64,000 nt of DNA. Origin: CAZQVN01 sp964596775. GTDB lineage: Bacteria > Eisenbacteria > RBG-16-71-46 > JABDJR01 > JAWXBZ01. A program made the position numbers and the translations under genes. This document shows, in pieces, positions 36,734-45,727 of the stretch. The stretch lies in the NCBI GenBank assembly GCA_964596775.1, contig CAZQVN010000010.1:33725-97724 (forward strand). The letters are read 5' to 3'. The notes beneath the pieces were generated by a model. The model did not search any database and was not told the DNA's origin. It saw only the letters and a list, made by a program, of their open reading frames with translations. Numbering within the stretch: position 1 is the first letter of the stretch; each line of letters opens with the position of its first letter.

Positions 36734-38080
36734 ATGCCGACACCGACCACATCCCCCGCCCCGAAGGGCGCCACCGCCTGGGCCTTCTACGACTTCGCCA
36801 ACACGATCTACTCCATGAACGTCACCACGTTGTACCTGGCCCAGTGGGTCATCGTGGACCGCGGCATGGAGAGTCTCTGGTACTCCACCGCCTACTCCAT
36901 CTCGATGGTGTTCACGGCGCTGACGCTGCCGATCCTCGGCGCGCGCGCGGACTCCGTGCCCGGCGGGCGGCTGCGCAGCCTGCTCGTGTTCACGATTCTT
37001 TCGGTGACGGGGACGGCGCTGATCGGGCTGGCCGCCGCGAACGTCGCCGGCGTGACCGGAGTCTTCGTGGCGCTCGGCGCGTTCCTGATCGCGAACTACG
37101 CGTTCCAGGGGAGCCTCGTCTTCTACAACGCGCTCCTGCCGCTGGTGTCGACGCCGGCCACGATCGGGCGCGTGTCCGGTTTCGGCGTGGCTCTCGGGTA
37201 CATGGGCGCGATCGTCGGCCTGCTGCTCGTTTCGCCGTTCGTGGACGGGCGGGTGCCGTTCACGTCGATCCCGCTCGCCTGGCCGGGCGCGGGCGGGCGC
37301 GAGGCGGCGTTCCTGCCCACGGCCTTCTTCTTTGCGCTGTTCGCGGTGCCGCTGTTCCTGCGGGTGAAGAAGGATCAACTGGGTCCGGACCCAGTCGACG
37401 ATCACCGCGGTGCGGAGCGACCCGCCCGTCAGCGGTCGTGGCGCGAGTCCTTCAACGACGTCCTCGAAGGGCTCCGCGACACGAAACGCTACCCCGGCGT
37501 CCGCCGCTTCCTGATCGCGAACTACCTGTTCGTCGACGCGATCTCCACCGTGATCCTGTTCATGGCCGTCTACGCGCAGGAGGTGATGGGGATGCCGGAC
37601 TCGGCGAAGATCACGTTCTTCATCGTGGCCACCACGGGTGCGGTGGCCGGCTCGTTCCTGACCGGCTGGCTGTCGGACCGCCGCGGGCCGAAGGCGATCC
37701 TGTCGTGGGTGCTCGTCGGCTGGGCGATCGCCCTGAGCGCGGTCGTCGTCACGTCCAGCCCGCTCGTGTTCTGGGGCGCCGGCATTCTCGTCGGCATCTG
37801 CCTCGGCGGAACGTGGACGACATCGCGGGCGCTGCTGGCCAACCTCACGCCGCCCGAGGCGCACGGGCGGTTCTTCGGTCTCTACGCGCTGTCGGACAAG
37901 GCGGCGGCGGTCATCGGGCCGCTGGTCTGGGGGCTGATCGTGTGGGTCGGAAAGCCGCTCGGTCCGATGCGCTACCGGATCGCGGTGGCCACGCTCGTCG
38001 TGTTCCTCCTGGCGGGGCTGGCGCTGCTGCGCGGCGTGCCGGAGCCGGAGAAGGACGGCAACCTCGTTCCGCAGTCCTGA
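36734..38080 (+). CDS. UMF1-type MFS transporter
   Basis: 448 residues, about 12 transmembrane helices. The N-terminal TAWAFYDFANTIYSMNVTTLY is the UMF1/Atg22-like signature (normally AWALYDWANSAF), and LTGWLSDRRGPKAILSW is an MFS motif-A loop. A cytoplasmic loop of about 45 charged residues (about 215-260) lies between the two six-helix halves. In fungi the family exports amino acids from the vacuole; bacterial substrates are unknown. The ATG at 36734 is divergent from the methyltransferase gene. Confidence 0.83.
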   Translation: MPTPTTSPAPKGATAWAFYDFANTIYSMNVTTLYLAQWVIVDRGMESLWYSTAYSISMVFTALTLPILGARADSVPGGRLRSLLVFTILSVTGTALIGLAAANVAGVTGVFVALGAFLIANYAFQGSLVFYNALLPLVSTPATIGRVSGFGVALGYMGAIVGLLLVSPFVDGRVPFTSIPLAWPGAGGREAAFLPTAFFFALFAVPLFLRVKKDQLGPDPVDDHRGAERPARQRSWRESFNDVLEGLRDTKRYPGVRRFLIANYLFVDAISTVILFMAVYAQEVMGMPDSAKITFFIVATTGAVAGSFLTGWLSDRRGPKAILSWVLVGWAIALSAVVVTSSPLVFWGAGILVGICLGGTWTTSRALLANLTPPEAHGRFFGLYALSDKAAAVIGPLVWGLIVWVGKPLGPMRYRIAVATLVVFLLAGLALLRGVPEPEKDGNLVPQS

Positions 38081-38153
38081 CGGCGACCATCGAAACGGAT
38101 TCGTCCGTGACGGCGGGACGGCGCCGGATTCAGCGGGACGCGCAGCGGCGACC

Positions 38154-39485
38154 TCAGCGCGCCAGCGCCACCTTGACCGACCGGACCGGCTCCCCTTCCC
38201 CGCGAACCTGCAGGAAGTAGACGCCCGCTCCCACCGCCTGGCCGTTCGAATCCGTGCCGTCCCAGCTGAAGTTCCAGGCGCCGGTGTCGAGGGTGCCGTC
38301 GAACAGCGACCGGAGCCGTCTCCCGGACACGCCGAGGACGTCCACCGAGACCGGACAGCGATCGGTGACGATCACCTGCACCGTCGTGGCGCCGGTGAAC
38401 GGATTCGGAAGCGCCGGACCAACCCGCACGACCGGCGGCGGCGCCTCCGCTCCCGAGGAAGACGAGAGGAACCAGGGCGTTGCGGTGGCGTCCGTCGTCA
38501 GGAAGTCGAGGAGCAGCTGGCCGACCTTGAGGCGACCCCCGGACGACGGGTGCGTGCCGTCGTTGGCCAGGTCGGAGCAGAGCCAGGTCAGGCCGTCGCT
38601 CCGCGGGACGAGGCCGTCCGCCCACAGGTAGGGACCCCACGAGAGCCACGGGGAGTTGACGGCACCCAGGTTCGGATCGCAGTTCAACTGCGACGAACCG
38701 TTGATCTGCTCCTCGATCAGCCACTTGACCGCAAAGCCCCCCTCGTAGGCGTACGGCTCCGGATTCAGCGCCGTCGACGCGTAACCGGCGTAGATGCGGC
38801 TCGACAGGTAGCAGATGCGGGAGTTTTCATAGCGGCTCTTGAGGATGTTCATGGTCGTCCGGAACTGGTCGAGCAGGATGTTCGCGTGATCGGGGAACGC
38901 CTGAGTCGGGCCGGCATTCGCCTGCTTGAACCAGATCGCCTGGACCTGTTTGCGGGACAGCCCGGCCTGGGCCAGCATGACGTCGATGTTCGCCCAGAAC
39001 GGCGCGTTCGGATTCGCGATGACCGCCGCGGAATTGCCCCCCTGCGCCCCGTTCAGCAGAAACACCTTCGGATTTTTCTGCGCGTAGGAATTGGCGAGGT
39101 TCGTGAACGTCTGGTATTCCTGCGACGTGTTGCACATGCCGATCGACAGGAGGACGATCTTCCCGTTCACCGGATCGGGATTGCCGAGCGTGTCCAGCGG
39201 AGTCATCGCCAGGGCCGCGGCGAGCCCCTTCTGCTGGTGGGCCTGCGGGCGCTGGTTGCTTCCGCCGGGATACAATCCCCCCTGGTAGGTCGTCTTGTAG
39301 AATCCCGGACCGAGATCGTTGAGCGGCGTGAACCCCTTGGACGTGCTGTCGCAGTTGGCGGCCGTGGCGGGGTGCGCGGCCACGGCACAGGCGAGGGCGA
39401 GGAGACAGGCCAGAAGACGGGTCGGAATGCGTCCGGAAGCCGTGTGCTGCCGTCGTGACGATGCGGGCGGATGGAATCGGATCAT
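38154..39485 (-). CDS. secreted SGNH-hydrolase-like protein with FlgD-type C-terminal domain
   Basis: 443 residues. A signal peptide (LLACLLALACAVAA, cleavage near ATAA) precedes a domain with SGNH-hydrolase features: LLSIGMCNTSQE where the nucleophile Ser block sits, NGAQGGNSA, and NDGTHPSSGGR supplying the Asp-x2-His pair. The last 80 residues are a FlgD-type Ig domain (LPNPFTGATTVQVIV, VDVLGVSGRRLRSL, NFSWDGTDSNGQ, GVYFLQVRGEG). The canonical GDS is not intact, so enzymatic activity is uncertain. GGAGG lies 7 bases before the ATG. Confidence 0.75.
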   Translation of the reverse strand: MIRFHPPASSRRQHTASGRIPTRLLACLLALACAVAAHPATAANCDSTSKGFTPLNDLGPGFYKTTYQGGLYPGGSNQRPQAHQQKGLAAALAMTPLDTLGNPDPVNGKIVLLSIGMCNTSQEYQTFTNLANSYAQKNPKVFLLNGAQGGNSAAVIANPNAPFWANIDVMLAQAGLSRKQVQAIWFKQANAGPTQAFPDHANILLDQFRTTMNILKSRYENSRICYLSSRIYAGYASTALNPEPYAYEGGFAVKWLIEEQINGSSQLNCDPNLGAVNSPWLSWGPYLWADGLVPRSDGLTWLCSDLANDGTHPSSGGRLKVGQLLLDFLTTDATATPWFLSSSSGAEAPPPVVRVGPALPNPFTGATTVQVIVTDRCPVSVDVLGVSGRRLRSLFDGTLDTGAWNFSWDGTDSNGQAVGAGVYFLQVRGEGEPVRSVKVALAR

Positions 39486-39576
39486 GAGGGGCCTCCGGGA
39501 TCGAGTCGCACCGTGGCCGGAAGGGCCGGTCCGGCTGTCTCGCTTGGACGTGCGTGCTGAATCGAGGTTACAGGAA

Positions 39577-40569
39577 ATGAGGGCAGGCGGGCAGGAAAAT
39601 TCGATCCGGCGCGCGGAAGGCAGGGGCCGGTTTGCGGGACTCCCGGTCGCCGTGCTTCTCCTTGCGGTGTGCGGCCTTGCCGGTTCACAGGATCCCGCCT
39701 GGTGCAGCCCCGGTGGTTCCCCGGAATCCGTCCACCTCTGGATCGGCGGCGACCTCCAGCCGGGGTCCGGACGTCACGACATCCTGGCCCCCCTCGTCCC
39801 CCTGCTGAACGGACTGCCGGGGATCGTCAACCTCGAGGGGCCGGTGGGCGACGGGTCGCAGCCTCCCGCGGGTCGCGACGCGGAATCTCCATCCCTCGTC
39901 AACCACCCGGAATCCCTCGGGCGGCTCCACCGCGCGCACATCCGCGTGGCCGGGATCGCCAACAATCACCGCTTCGATCTCGGAGATGCCGGAGTTCGGG
40001 CCACCATCGACGCGCTCCTGGCCGCGGAGATCCTCCCGGCCGGCGATCCGGCGGGCGCGGCGGTTCTCGAAACGCCGGAACTCGGTGTCGTCATCAGCGC
40101 GCACGATCTCGGTGATGGCGTGCCGGACTCGCTCGCGGCCACGCTCGCGCGGGACCGCACGCTCGGCGAAGTGCTCGTCGTTCTCTTCCATGTGAAAGGC
40201 CCCGCCTCGTACATCCCGAAACCGGAACTGAAGGAGGCGGTGGAGATCGCGCTGGGCGCCGGCGCCGCGGTCATCGCCGCATCGGGCACGCACGCGGTGG
40301 GACCGGTCGAGCGTCGCGGCAGCGCGGTGATCGCCTGGGGCCTCGGGAACGTCGCGTTCGAGTGCGACTGCACGCGGGAGAAGGACGCGCTGCTGCTCCT
40401 GGTGTCGCTGAACCGCGAGGGATGCGCGGAAGCGGAAGTGATCCCCATCGAGGCGGGGCTCGAGGGAGCGCCGGCGAAACCGGCCGCGGACGCGGAGGGA
40501 GTTTTCGATCTGCTGGAAGCGATCGGAAGCGGGGCGTTCCGGCGACTGGAGGGTCGCGCGGTCTTCTGA
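39577..40569 (+). CDS. CapA-like metallophosphatase-fold protein
   Basis: 330 residues. The N-terminus is basic, then hydrophobic (LPVAVLLLAVCGLAG), a signal peptide or anchor. The CapA/PgsA signature follows: LWIGGDLQP, NLEGPVGDG, VAGIANNHRFDLGDAGVRATIDAL, then ASGTHAVGPVE and WGLGNVAFE. Family members help make or anchor poly-gamma-glutamate. No PgsB/C synthesis genes are adjacent, so a different surface role is as likely. Divergent from the SGNH-like gene by about 90 bases. Confidence 0.8.
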   Translation: MRAGGQENSIRRAEGRGRFAGLPVAVLLLAVCGLAGSQDPAWCSPGGSPESVHLWIGGDLQPGSGRHDILAPLVPLLNGLPGIVNLEGPVGDGSQPPAGRDAESPSLVNHPESLGRLHRAHIRVAGIANNHRFDLGDAGVRATIDALLAAEILPAGDPAGAAVLETPELGVVISAHDLGDGVPDSLAATLARDRTLGEVLVVLFHVKGPASYIPKPELKEAVEIALGAGAAVIAASGTHAVGPVERRGSAVIAWGLGNVAFECDCTREKDALLLLVSLNREGCAEAEVIPIEAGLEGAPAKPAADAEGVFDLLEAIGSGAFRRLEGRAVF

Positions 40570-40679
40570 GTCGTTCCGCGCATGTTCGGACCGGCAGCGG
40601 AACCGTTTGCGATTGTTGCACGCCCCGCCGTCCCTGCCGTTTCTCTCGGGCGCCCCGCCGGGGCGCCGGATGATCCTTA

Positions 40680-41627
40680 TCAGGCCCCGCCGAACCAGAA
40701 CGCGCCCTGGCCGGCATCCACGGGCCCGCCGATCTCCTCCTCCACGCTCTGGATCATGTTGATGTTCCGGATGTCGGTGGGCGTCAGCCGATCGTCGGTG
40801 TAGGTGGAATCGGCGCTGTACCAGCCGTAGCGGCTGAAGTACATCGACAGTTCCGGCGACCGGAACGGCCGGTGCCGCCGCGCGTAGATGAGGTTGCGGA
40901 GCAGGGAGAGGTCGCGCCGCGAAAAGTCGTCGAGATCCTCGATCGTGAGCAGGGAGTCGAGGCGGGCCGGGTTGGCCAGCGGCGAGTTCGCTCCGCTGAA
41001 ACCCGTTCCATGAAGCCCCATCCGTTCACGAACGAGTTCGATCTCCAGGTCGTCCAGCGGGTCCCGTTCGCTTCGATTCACGAGGTCGGCAAGGTAGTAA
41101 CCGAGGACGTCGGGCGGGATCGCCGCCTCGTACCCGGCGATGAACGCGGCGTTGGCCCGGTCGAGGTCCGTCACCAGCGAATCCACCAGTGCCGGGCGCG
41201 CCTCGTACCAGGGCTGGGCGGAAAAGAAGTCGTGAAGCCACGCGCGCCGGAACGGGTTGTGTGCCCGGGCGAAGATCCAGTTCCGCAGCAGCGAGAGCTC
41301 CCGCAGCGTCCGGCCGTTCAGGTCGTCGGCGGTGACGGCGCGCTCGTAGTACCAGGGACGTTCGACGCGCGATTCCGGGTCGTCGAACGTATGCTCCCGA
41401 CCGCGGAACCATTCCGGCGTTTCCGGTTTCGGCAGATCGAACGGGGTCTGCGAGGCGGACGACTCGGATGCTGGAGCGCCGGGAGTCGCGGCGGCGCCGG
41501 GGGCTGCTGGAGCGCCGAGCGTCGCGGGGGCGCCGGACGCCGCGGCGAGGCCCAACGCCGCAGAAGCGCCCGAAACCGGCACAACCAGGAGCACTCCCCC
41601 GACCAGGCAACCGAACGCGCGTCGCAT
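40680..41627 (-). CDS. secreted protein with two YARHG domains
   Basis: 315 residues. A signal peptide (GCLVGGVLLVVPVSG, cleavage near ASA) leads to an Ala/Gly/Pro-rich linker (about 25-60). Two YARHG domains follow: LLRNWIFARAHNPFRRAWLH with FFSAQPWYEA (about 113-145), and LLRNLIYARRHRPFRSPELS with YFSRYGWYSA (about 250-285). YARHG domains are extracellular and of unknown function, perhaps binding peptidoglycan or polysaccharide. It starts 3 bases after the glycosyltransferase stop and is surely co-transcribed. Confidence 0.8.
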   Translation of the reverse strand: MRRAFGCLVGGVLLVVPVSGASAALGLAAASGAPATLGAPAAPGAAATPGAPASESSASQTPFDLPKPETPEWFRGREHTFDDPESRVERPWYYERAVTADDLNGRTLRELSLLRNWIFARAHNPFRRAWLHDFFSAQPWYEARPALVDSLVTDLDRANAAFIAGYEAAIPPDVLGYYLADLVNRSERDPLDDLEIELVRERMGLHGTGFSGANSPLANPARLDSLLTIEDLDDFSRRDLSLLRNLIYARRHRPFRSPELSMYFSRYGWYSADSTYTDDRLTPTDIRNINMIQSVEEEIGGPVDAGQGAFWFGGA

Positions 41628-41630
41628 CAC

Positions 41631-43286
41631 TCAATTCTCCGCGATCTTCCGGTACACGGCAATCCGGAACACGTCGTCCCCCGAGGCCGCGTCCATGACG
41701 AGCTCGAATCGCGGATCGCGTTTCATCTCCTCCTCGGGCACGTCCCCGTAGAGGCGATCCCCGTAGTGATTTTCCCAGAACACGAAATCGCCGGGGCGCG
41801 CGGCCGAGAGCGCGGCGCGTGTCGTGTACGGCGTGGCCGCGCGATCCCAGCGATCGCGCCCGGCCAGGTGGTAGAACCATGGATGGTTCGCGATCCAGCG
41901 CCCCTCGAGCATCCCGACTTCGGCGAGCTTGTCCACCGAGGCCTTCACGACGACCTGTTCCCCGTTCAACGACAACGGCCGGCGCGTGACGAGGCAGAAC
42001 GCCGCGGACACGACCACGAACAGAAGCGCGATCCTCCCGAGCGACCCGGCACCGAACAGCCCCGGGCGGATCGCGCCGGCCAGGACGACGAGGGCCACAG
42101 GCATGAGGCCGGCCAGTTTCGTCCAGTCCTTCTCCGGATGCACGATGTAGTCTGCTTCGAGCGTGTGCGACAGGAAGAGGGCCGTAACCGTGATGCAGAC
42201 GATGCCGGCCGCCAGGAACAGCGCGCGGCGCGGCGGGGCCATCTCCCGGGTCAGCGCCTCGACGCCGGCCGCGGTCAGCAGCGCGCCGATCGGGGCCAGC
42301 ACGATCAGGTGGCGGAGGAATCCGATGCTGCCGCCGATCGGCAGCCTGTCCCACGTGAGGGCCGCGAGCGTGACGAACAGGACGAGGCCGAACAGCCCCG
42401 CCTGTTTCGGCCGGGCCCCTTCCCCCGGCGTGGCGAGAACGGCGGCGCCGAGAAACAGCCCCAGGAACACCACGGGCCCGGTGACGGAGATCAGGTTCCG
42501 GAAGTAGTGCGCCGGTCCGGTGGACGTGAGCGGGCGGGTCCCCCCGGCGATGACGTTCCCCATCCAGGCGGGGTCGCCGTGGACGACCGCCCCGATCAGC
42601 GCCCAGGCGACGAGCGGCGCCGCGAGCAGGGCCAGGTGGAGCAGGCGGAACCGCGCGGGCCGCGCCACTCCCCCCGCACCCGGTGCGCCGCCCGGTGCCC
42701 GCACCAGCCACACCGCCACCAGCGGCGCCAGAACCGCCAGTTCCAGCCGTGCCACCGGCAGCAGCCCCATGACCAGGGCGGCGCGACCCGGCCGGCCGGC
42801 CGCCATGAAATAGAGAAGCGCCGCGAGGCCCAGGGCGGCGAGCGGTTCGACGAGCGCGGAGAACGACAGGATCAGGAACAGCGGCTGCCAGAGCGTGAGG
42901 CCGGTCACCAGCGCCGGGGATCGAAAACCGAGGCGCCGCGCCGTGCGCCCGGTGATCCAGCCGGTCAGGAGCGCGATGAGGATCGTCATCACCCGGACGG
43001 CGGTGAAGCCGAGCTGCGCCGGCAGGGCGTAGAGAATCGTGAATGCCGGCCGCCCCCAGGAGTCGATCAGGAATGCGGGGTGCTGAAACGCCGCCCGGGC
43101 CATGAAGTAGTGATCGAGATCGTCGTCCTGGTACGTACCCGGCGAGAGCTTGAGATAGATGAGCGCGGTGGCGGCGAAGGCGATGAGGATTGCGGCCTCG
43201 AGGAGGGTATCGGGATTGCGGGCCGGCGCCGCGGACGGCGATGCGGGGCCGCGACCCCGCTCTCTCTTGTCTTTTCGCGACACCAT
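41631..43286 (-). CDS. polytopic GT-C-type glycosyltransferase
   Basis: 551 residues with about 11 transmembrane helices and a soluble C-terminal part of about 130 residues. The first periplasmic loop has the acidic motif YQDDDLDHYF, the catalytic Asp pair expected of GT-C enzymes using lipid-linked sugars. No closer family was recognised; the GT39/GT83 region is plausible. Coupling with the YARHG protein suggests glycosylation of an envelope component. Confidence 0.7.
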   Translation of the reverse strand: MVSRKDKRERGRGPASPSAAPARNPDTLLEAAILIAFAATALIYLKLSPGTYQDDDLDHYFMARAAFQHPAFLIDSWGRPAFTILYALPAQLGFTAVRVMTILIALLTGWITGRTARRLGFRSPALVTGLTLWQPLFLILSFSALVEPLAALGLAALLYFMAAGRPGRAALVMGLLPVARLELAVLAPLVAVWLVRAPGGAPGAGGVARPARFRLLHLALLAAPLVAWALIGAVVHGDPAWMGNVIAGGTRPLTSTGPAHYFRNLISVTGPVVFLGLFLGAAVLATPGEGARPKQAGLFGLVLFVTLAALTWDRLPIGGSIGFLRHLIVLAPIGALLTAAGVEALTREMAPPRRALFLAAGIVCITVTALFLSHTLEADYIVHPEKDWTKLAGLMPVALVVLAGAIRPGLFGAGSLGRIALLFVVVSAAFCLVTRRPLSLNGEQVVVKASVDKLAEVGMLEGRWIANHPWFYHLAGRDRWDRAATPYTTRAALSAARPGDFVFWENHYGDRLYGDVPEEEMKRDPRFELVMDAASGDDVFRIAVYRKIAEN

Positions 43287-43525
43287 CGGGGCAGAATAGC
43301 ACGGCCTCGAAGCCGGATTGTTCGAGTGGCGGACCGCGGGCCGCGAGGCCGGCCAGAGGGCGTGACGCAGTCTGTCCGATCAGCCCGACGGTCCGCAGTC
43401 CTGCCGGGGAGTATCAGCAGAAAGCGTGCCGGAAGGCGATGCCGTCCGGATGCATCGGGCGGAGAAAACGACGACGCTACGTCGGTGCGACGAAACCGCG
43501 GCCCGCCCGCGCGGGAGGGTGCCCC

Positions 43526-45376
43526 CTACCGCGGTTCGCGGATGATCGCTCCCGCCAGCTGGCGGTCGAGTTCGCCCAGGCGCGTCCGGGCCGCGTCGGC
43601 TTCGGCGCGCGATGCGAACTGGCCGACGAGCACGGCGTACCAGGTCAGCTCCCCCTGGCGCGACCGCAGCACCGTGAACGGCCAGCCGGAGGCCGCCTCG
43701 GCCTGGCGGCCGACGGTCAGCGCCGTGGTCGAATCGCGGAGGCTCGCCACCTGGAGGCGCCAGGCCCGGGCGGGCGTTACCGCAGCCGGGGCCGTGGTCG
43801 CCGGGGCGGGCACCGCGGGGGTCGCCGCGGCCGGATTGTCCACCGCCGCCGTGTTCGGCTCTCCCGGAGACGCGTCGGCCTCCCGCGGAGCGGCCTGGGG
43901 GGGCGGGGTCCCGGCGGCGGGTGCCGTGCCGGCCCCCGAAGACGGGGTCGACCCGGTCCCTGCTGCCTGCGATTCCATACCCACCGGATTGGGCAGACCG
44001 TCGGCAGGATCGATGTCTCCGGCCGGCTTGCCGGTGAGCGGGTTCTCCGGAACCTTCGGAATCGTGGCTTCGGAGGACATGTCGCGCAGATCGTCCCGCA
44101 TGGGATCCCGGGGAGCGAACGCGAGATAGGCCGCCAGCGCCACGATGATCACCGATCCCACGAGAAAGATCAGGCGGCCGGGACCCTTCTTTTCGGTTGC
44201 GTACTGCACCGGCGCGGCACCGACCCGGGCCACCGGTTCGAACTTGCGCTCGACATTTCCCGCGCGCGGAGTCCTGGGCTGCGGTCCCGGCACGGTGCCC
44301 GCGGGGGCGGGAGACTCCGCGGCCGGGATCGGAACGGTCACCGGAACGGGCTCAGGCCGGCGCGGCTGAGTGACCGGCGTGACCGGCGTGATCGACGGAA
44401 TCGGCGCCCGGGGCGCGGAGGGAGTCGGTGCCGGAGCCGTATCGCGCCCGCCCCGGGAGATCGCGCTCCCCCGTTCCGGCGAGATGTCGACGGTGGGCGC
44501 CACACTTCCGGCACTCCCGGTCGGCCCCTGCGGCGCGACCGTCAACGGAGCGCCGTCGAGCACGCTGCGGAAGTTCATCTCCTTGATGGCCGAATGGACA
44601 TGGTCGGGGCGCACGGTCGTCGAGTCCTCGACGTAAGCGCCGAGCAGGGACTGGCTGGCCACCTGGTTGATCTCGCGGGGAAGCCCGTGCGTCTTCTGGT
44701 GCAGGACCTTGACGGTCTCCGCCGGAAACAGGACGCGCGGATAGCCGCCCGCCACCTGGACGCGGTGATGGATGTAGTGCGTCGTCTCCGGCTCGGAGAG
44801 CGGCTCGATCCGGTAGTGAACGCCGATCCGCTGCTTCAGCTGGCGGAGGTCGGGAAGGCTCAGCTTGCGCTCGAGTTCGGGCTGGCCGACCAGCGCGATC
44901 TGCAGGAGCGGCGGGCCGCCGGGCCGGGTGATGTTCGACAGCAGCCGCACTTCCTCGAGGAGCGCGTGATCGAAGTTCTGCGCCTCATCGATGATGAGGA
45001 TCGCTCCGTGCTCGACCTCGCGCAGCCGGAGCAGCGCCGCTTCGAGCTTCTGGAGCAACACCGGCTTGGTCACGTCGGCGGGGAGGTCGATGCGGAACTT
45101 GCGGCAGATGTCCTCGAGCAGCTCGACGGGCGTGAGCGTGGAATTCGTGATGAACGCGATCTCGAACTGGCGGGCCATCCCGTCGATGAGGCGGAACAGG
45201 GCGGTCGTCTTGCCGGTTCCGACCTCCCCGGTGATCATCGCGAACCCCTCGCGGTGCTCGACCCAGTACCTGAGATGCGCCAGGGCTTCGTCGTGGCTGC
45301 GGCTCGAGTAGATGAACCGCGGGTCCGGAGTCAGGGAGAACGGATTTTCCGACAGGCCAAAAAACTGCTCGTACAT
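43526..45376 (-). CDS. ExeA/GspA-like AAA ATPase with C-terminal SPOR domain
   Basis: 616 residues. The N-terminus MYEQFFGLSENPFSLTPDPRF is the ExeA/GspA opening. Walker A is GEVGTGKTT (about 49-57), Walker B is ILIIDEAQN (about 126-134) and sensor 1 is ALVGQPEL. A Pro/Ala-rich linker with one transmembrane helix (LIFLVGSVIIVALAAYLAF, about 400-420) leads to a periplasmic SPOR domain (WRLQVASLRDSTTAL, YAVLVGQFASRAEADA). ExeA helps assemble the type II secretin through peptidoglycan. Related proteins occur in exopolysaccharide loci, so either role is possible. Confidence 0.85.
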   Translation of the reverse strand: MYEQFFGLSENPFSLTPDPRFIYSSRSHDEALAHLRYWVEHREGFAMITGEVGTGKTTALFRLIDGMARQFEIAFITNSTLTPVELLEDICRKFRIDLPADVTKPVLLQKLEAALLRLREVEHGAILIIDEAQNFDHALLEEVRLLSNITRPGGPPLLQIALVGQPELERKLSLPDLRQLKQRIGVHYRIEPLSEPETTHYIHHRVQVAGGYPRVLFPAETVKVLHQKTHGLPREINQVASQSLLGAYVEDSTTVRPDHVHSAIKEMNFRSVLDGAPLTVAPQGPTGSAGSVAPTVDISPERGSAISRGGRDTAPAPTPSAPRAPIPSITPVTPVTQPRRPEPVPVTVPIPAAESPAPAGTVPGPQPRTPRAGNVERKFEPVARVGAAPVQYATEKKGPGRLIFLVGSVIIVALAAYLAFAPRDPMRDDLRDMSSEATIPKVPENPLTGKPAGDIDPADGLPNPVGMESQAAGTGSTPSSGAGTAPAAGTPPPQAAPREADASPGEPNTAAVDNPAAATPAVPAPATTAPAAVTPARAWRLQVASLRDSTTALTVGRQAEAASGWPFTVLRSRQGELTWYAVLVGQFASRAEADAARTRLGELDRQLAGAIIREPR

Positions 45377-45727
45377 CCAACCTCTTGGGCCACCCAGCCG
45401 GTCCCGGGGGCCACTTTTCGGGGCCGTCGGGACTGGAGCGGGCCGATTCGGGTGTCCAGAATCATACCGGGATTGATTCGTGGAGTGTATGCGGGCGGTA
45501 ACTAGCGGTCAACTATGGACCTAAGCGACACCATCCGGAGTTCTTGAGCGGGGCGGGGCGGCCTGCCCTTCTTCTCCTATATAGTAGTGGCCCCGGCCCC
45601 TGAACGGGCCGGGCTGAACCCTGTGGCGACACGGTCGATTCCGTGCCGGCCCGCACGATCCGATCCCGAGCACCACGGGCGTGAACTGCCTGGATGAGTT
45701 CGAACTGTCTGTGAAATGGAGGTTTCG
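45377..45727 (+). promoter_or_regulatory. 350-bp leader region of the M16 protease gene with GC hairpin
   Basis: The region is non-coding. A TATATA at 45579-45584 could be a -10 box. Eight bases later an 8-bp hairpin, CCCGGCCC (45592-45599) and GGGCCGGG (45606-45613) with a 6-base loop, would sit at the start of the transcript. The gene's ribosome site GGAGG is at 45718-45722. No other gene was seen. Confidence 0.4.

Noticed and set aside
38154..39485. Claim that the cell uses type IX secretion
   Set aside because: FlgD-type tails are suggestive, but no secretion component of that system is in the window.
40872..44129. Open plus-strand frame of more than 1000 codons
   Set aside because: It runs opposite the YARHG, GT-C and ExeA-like genes, whose motifs and ribosome sites are clear; the translation is low-complexity.
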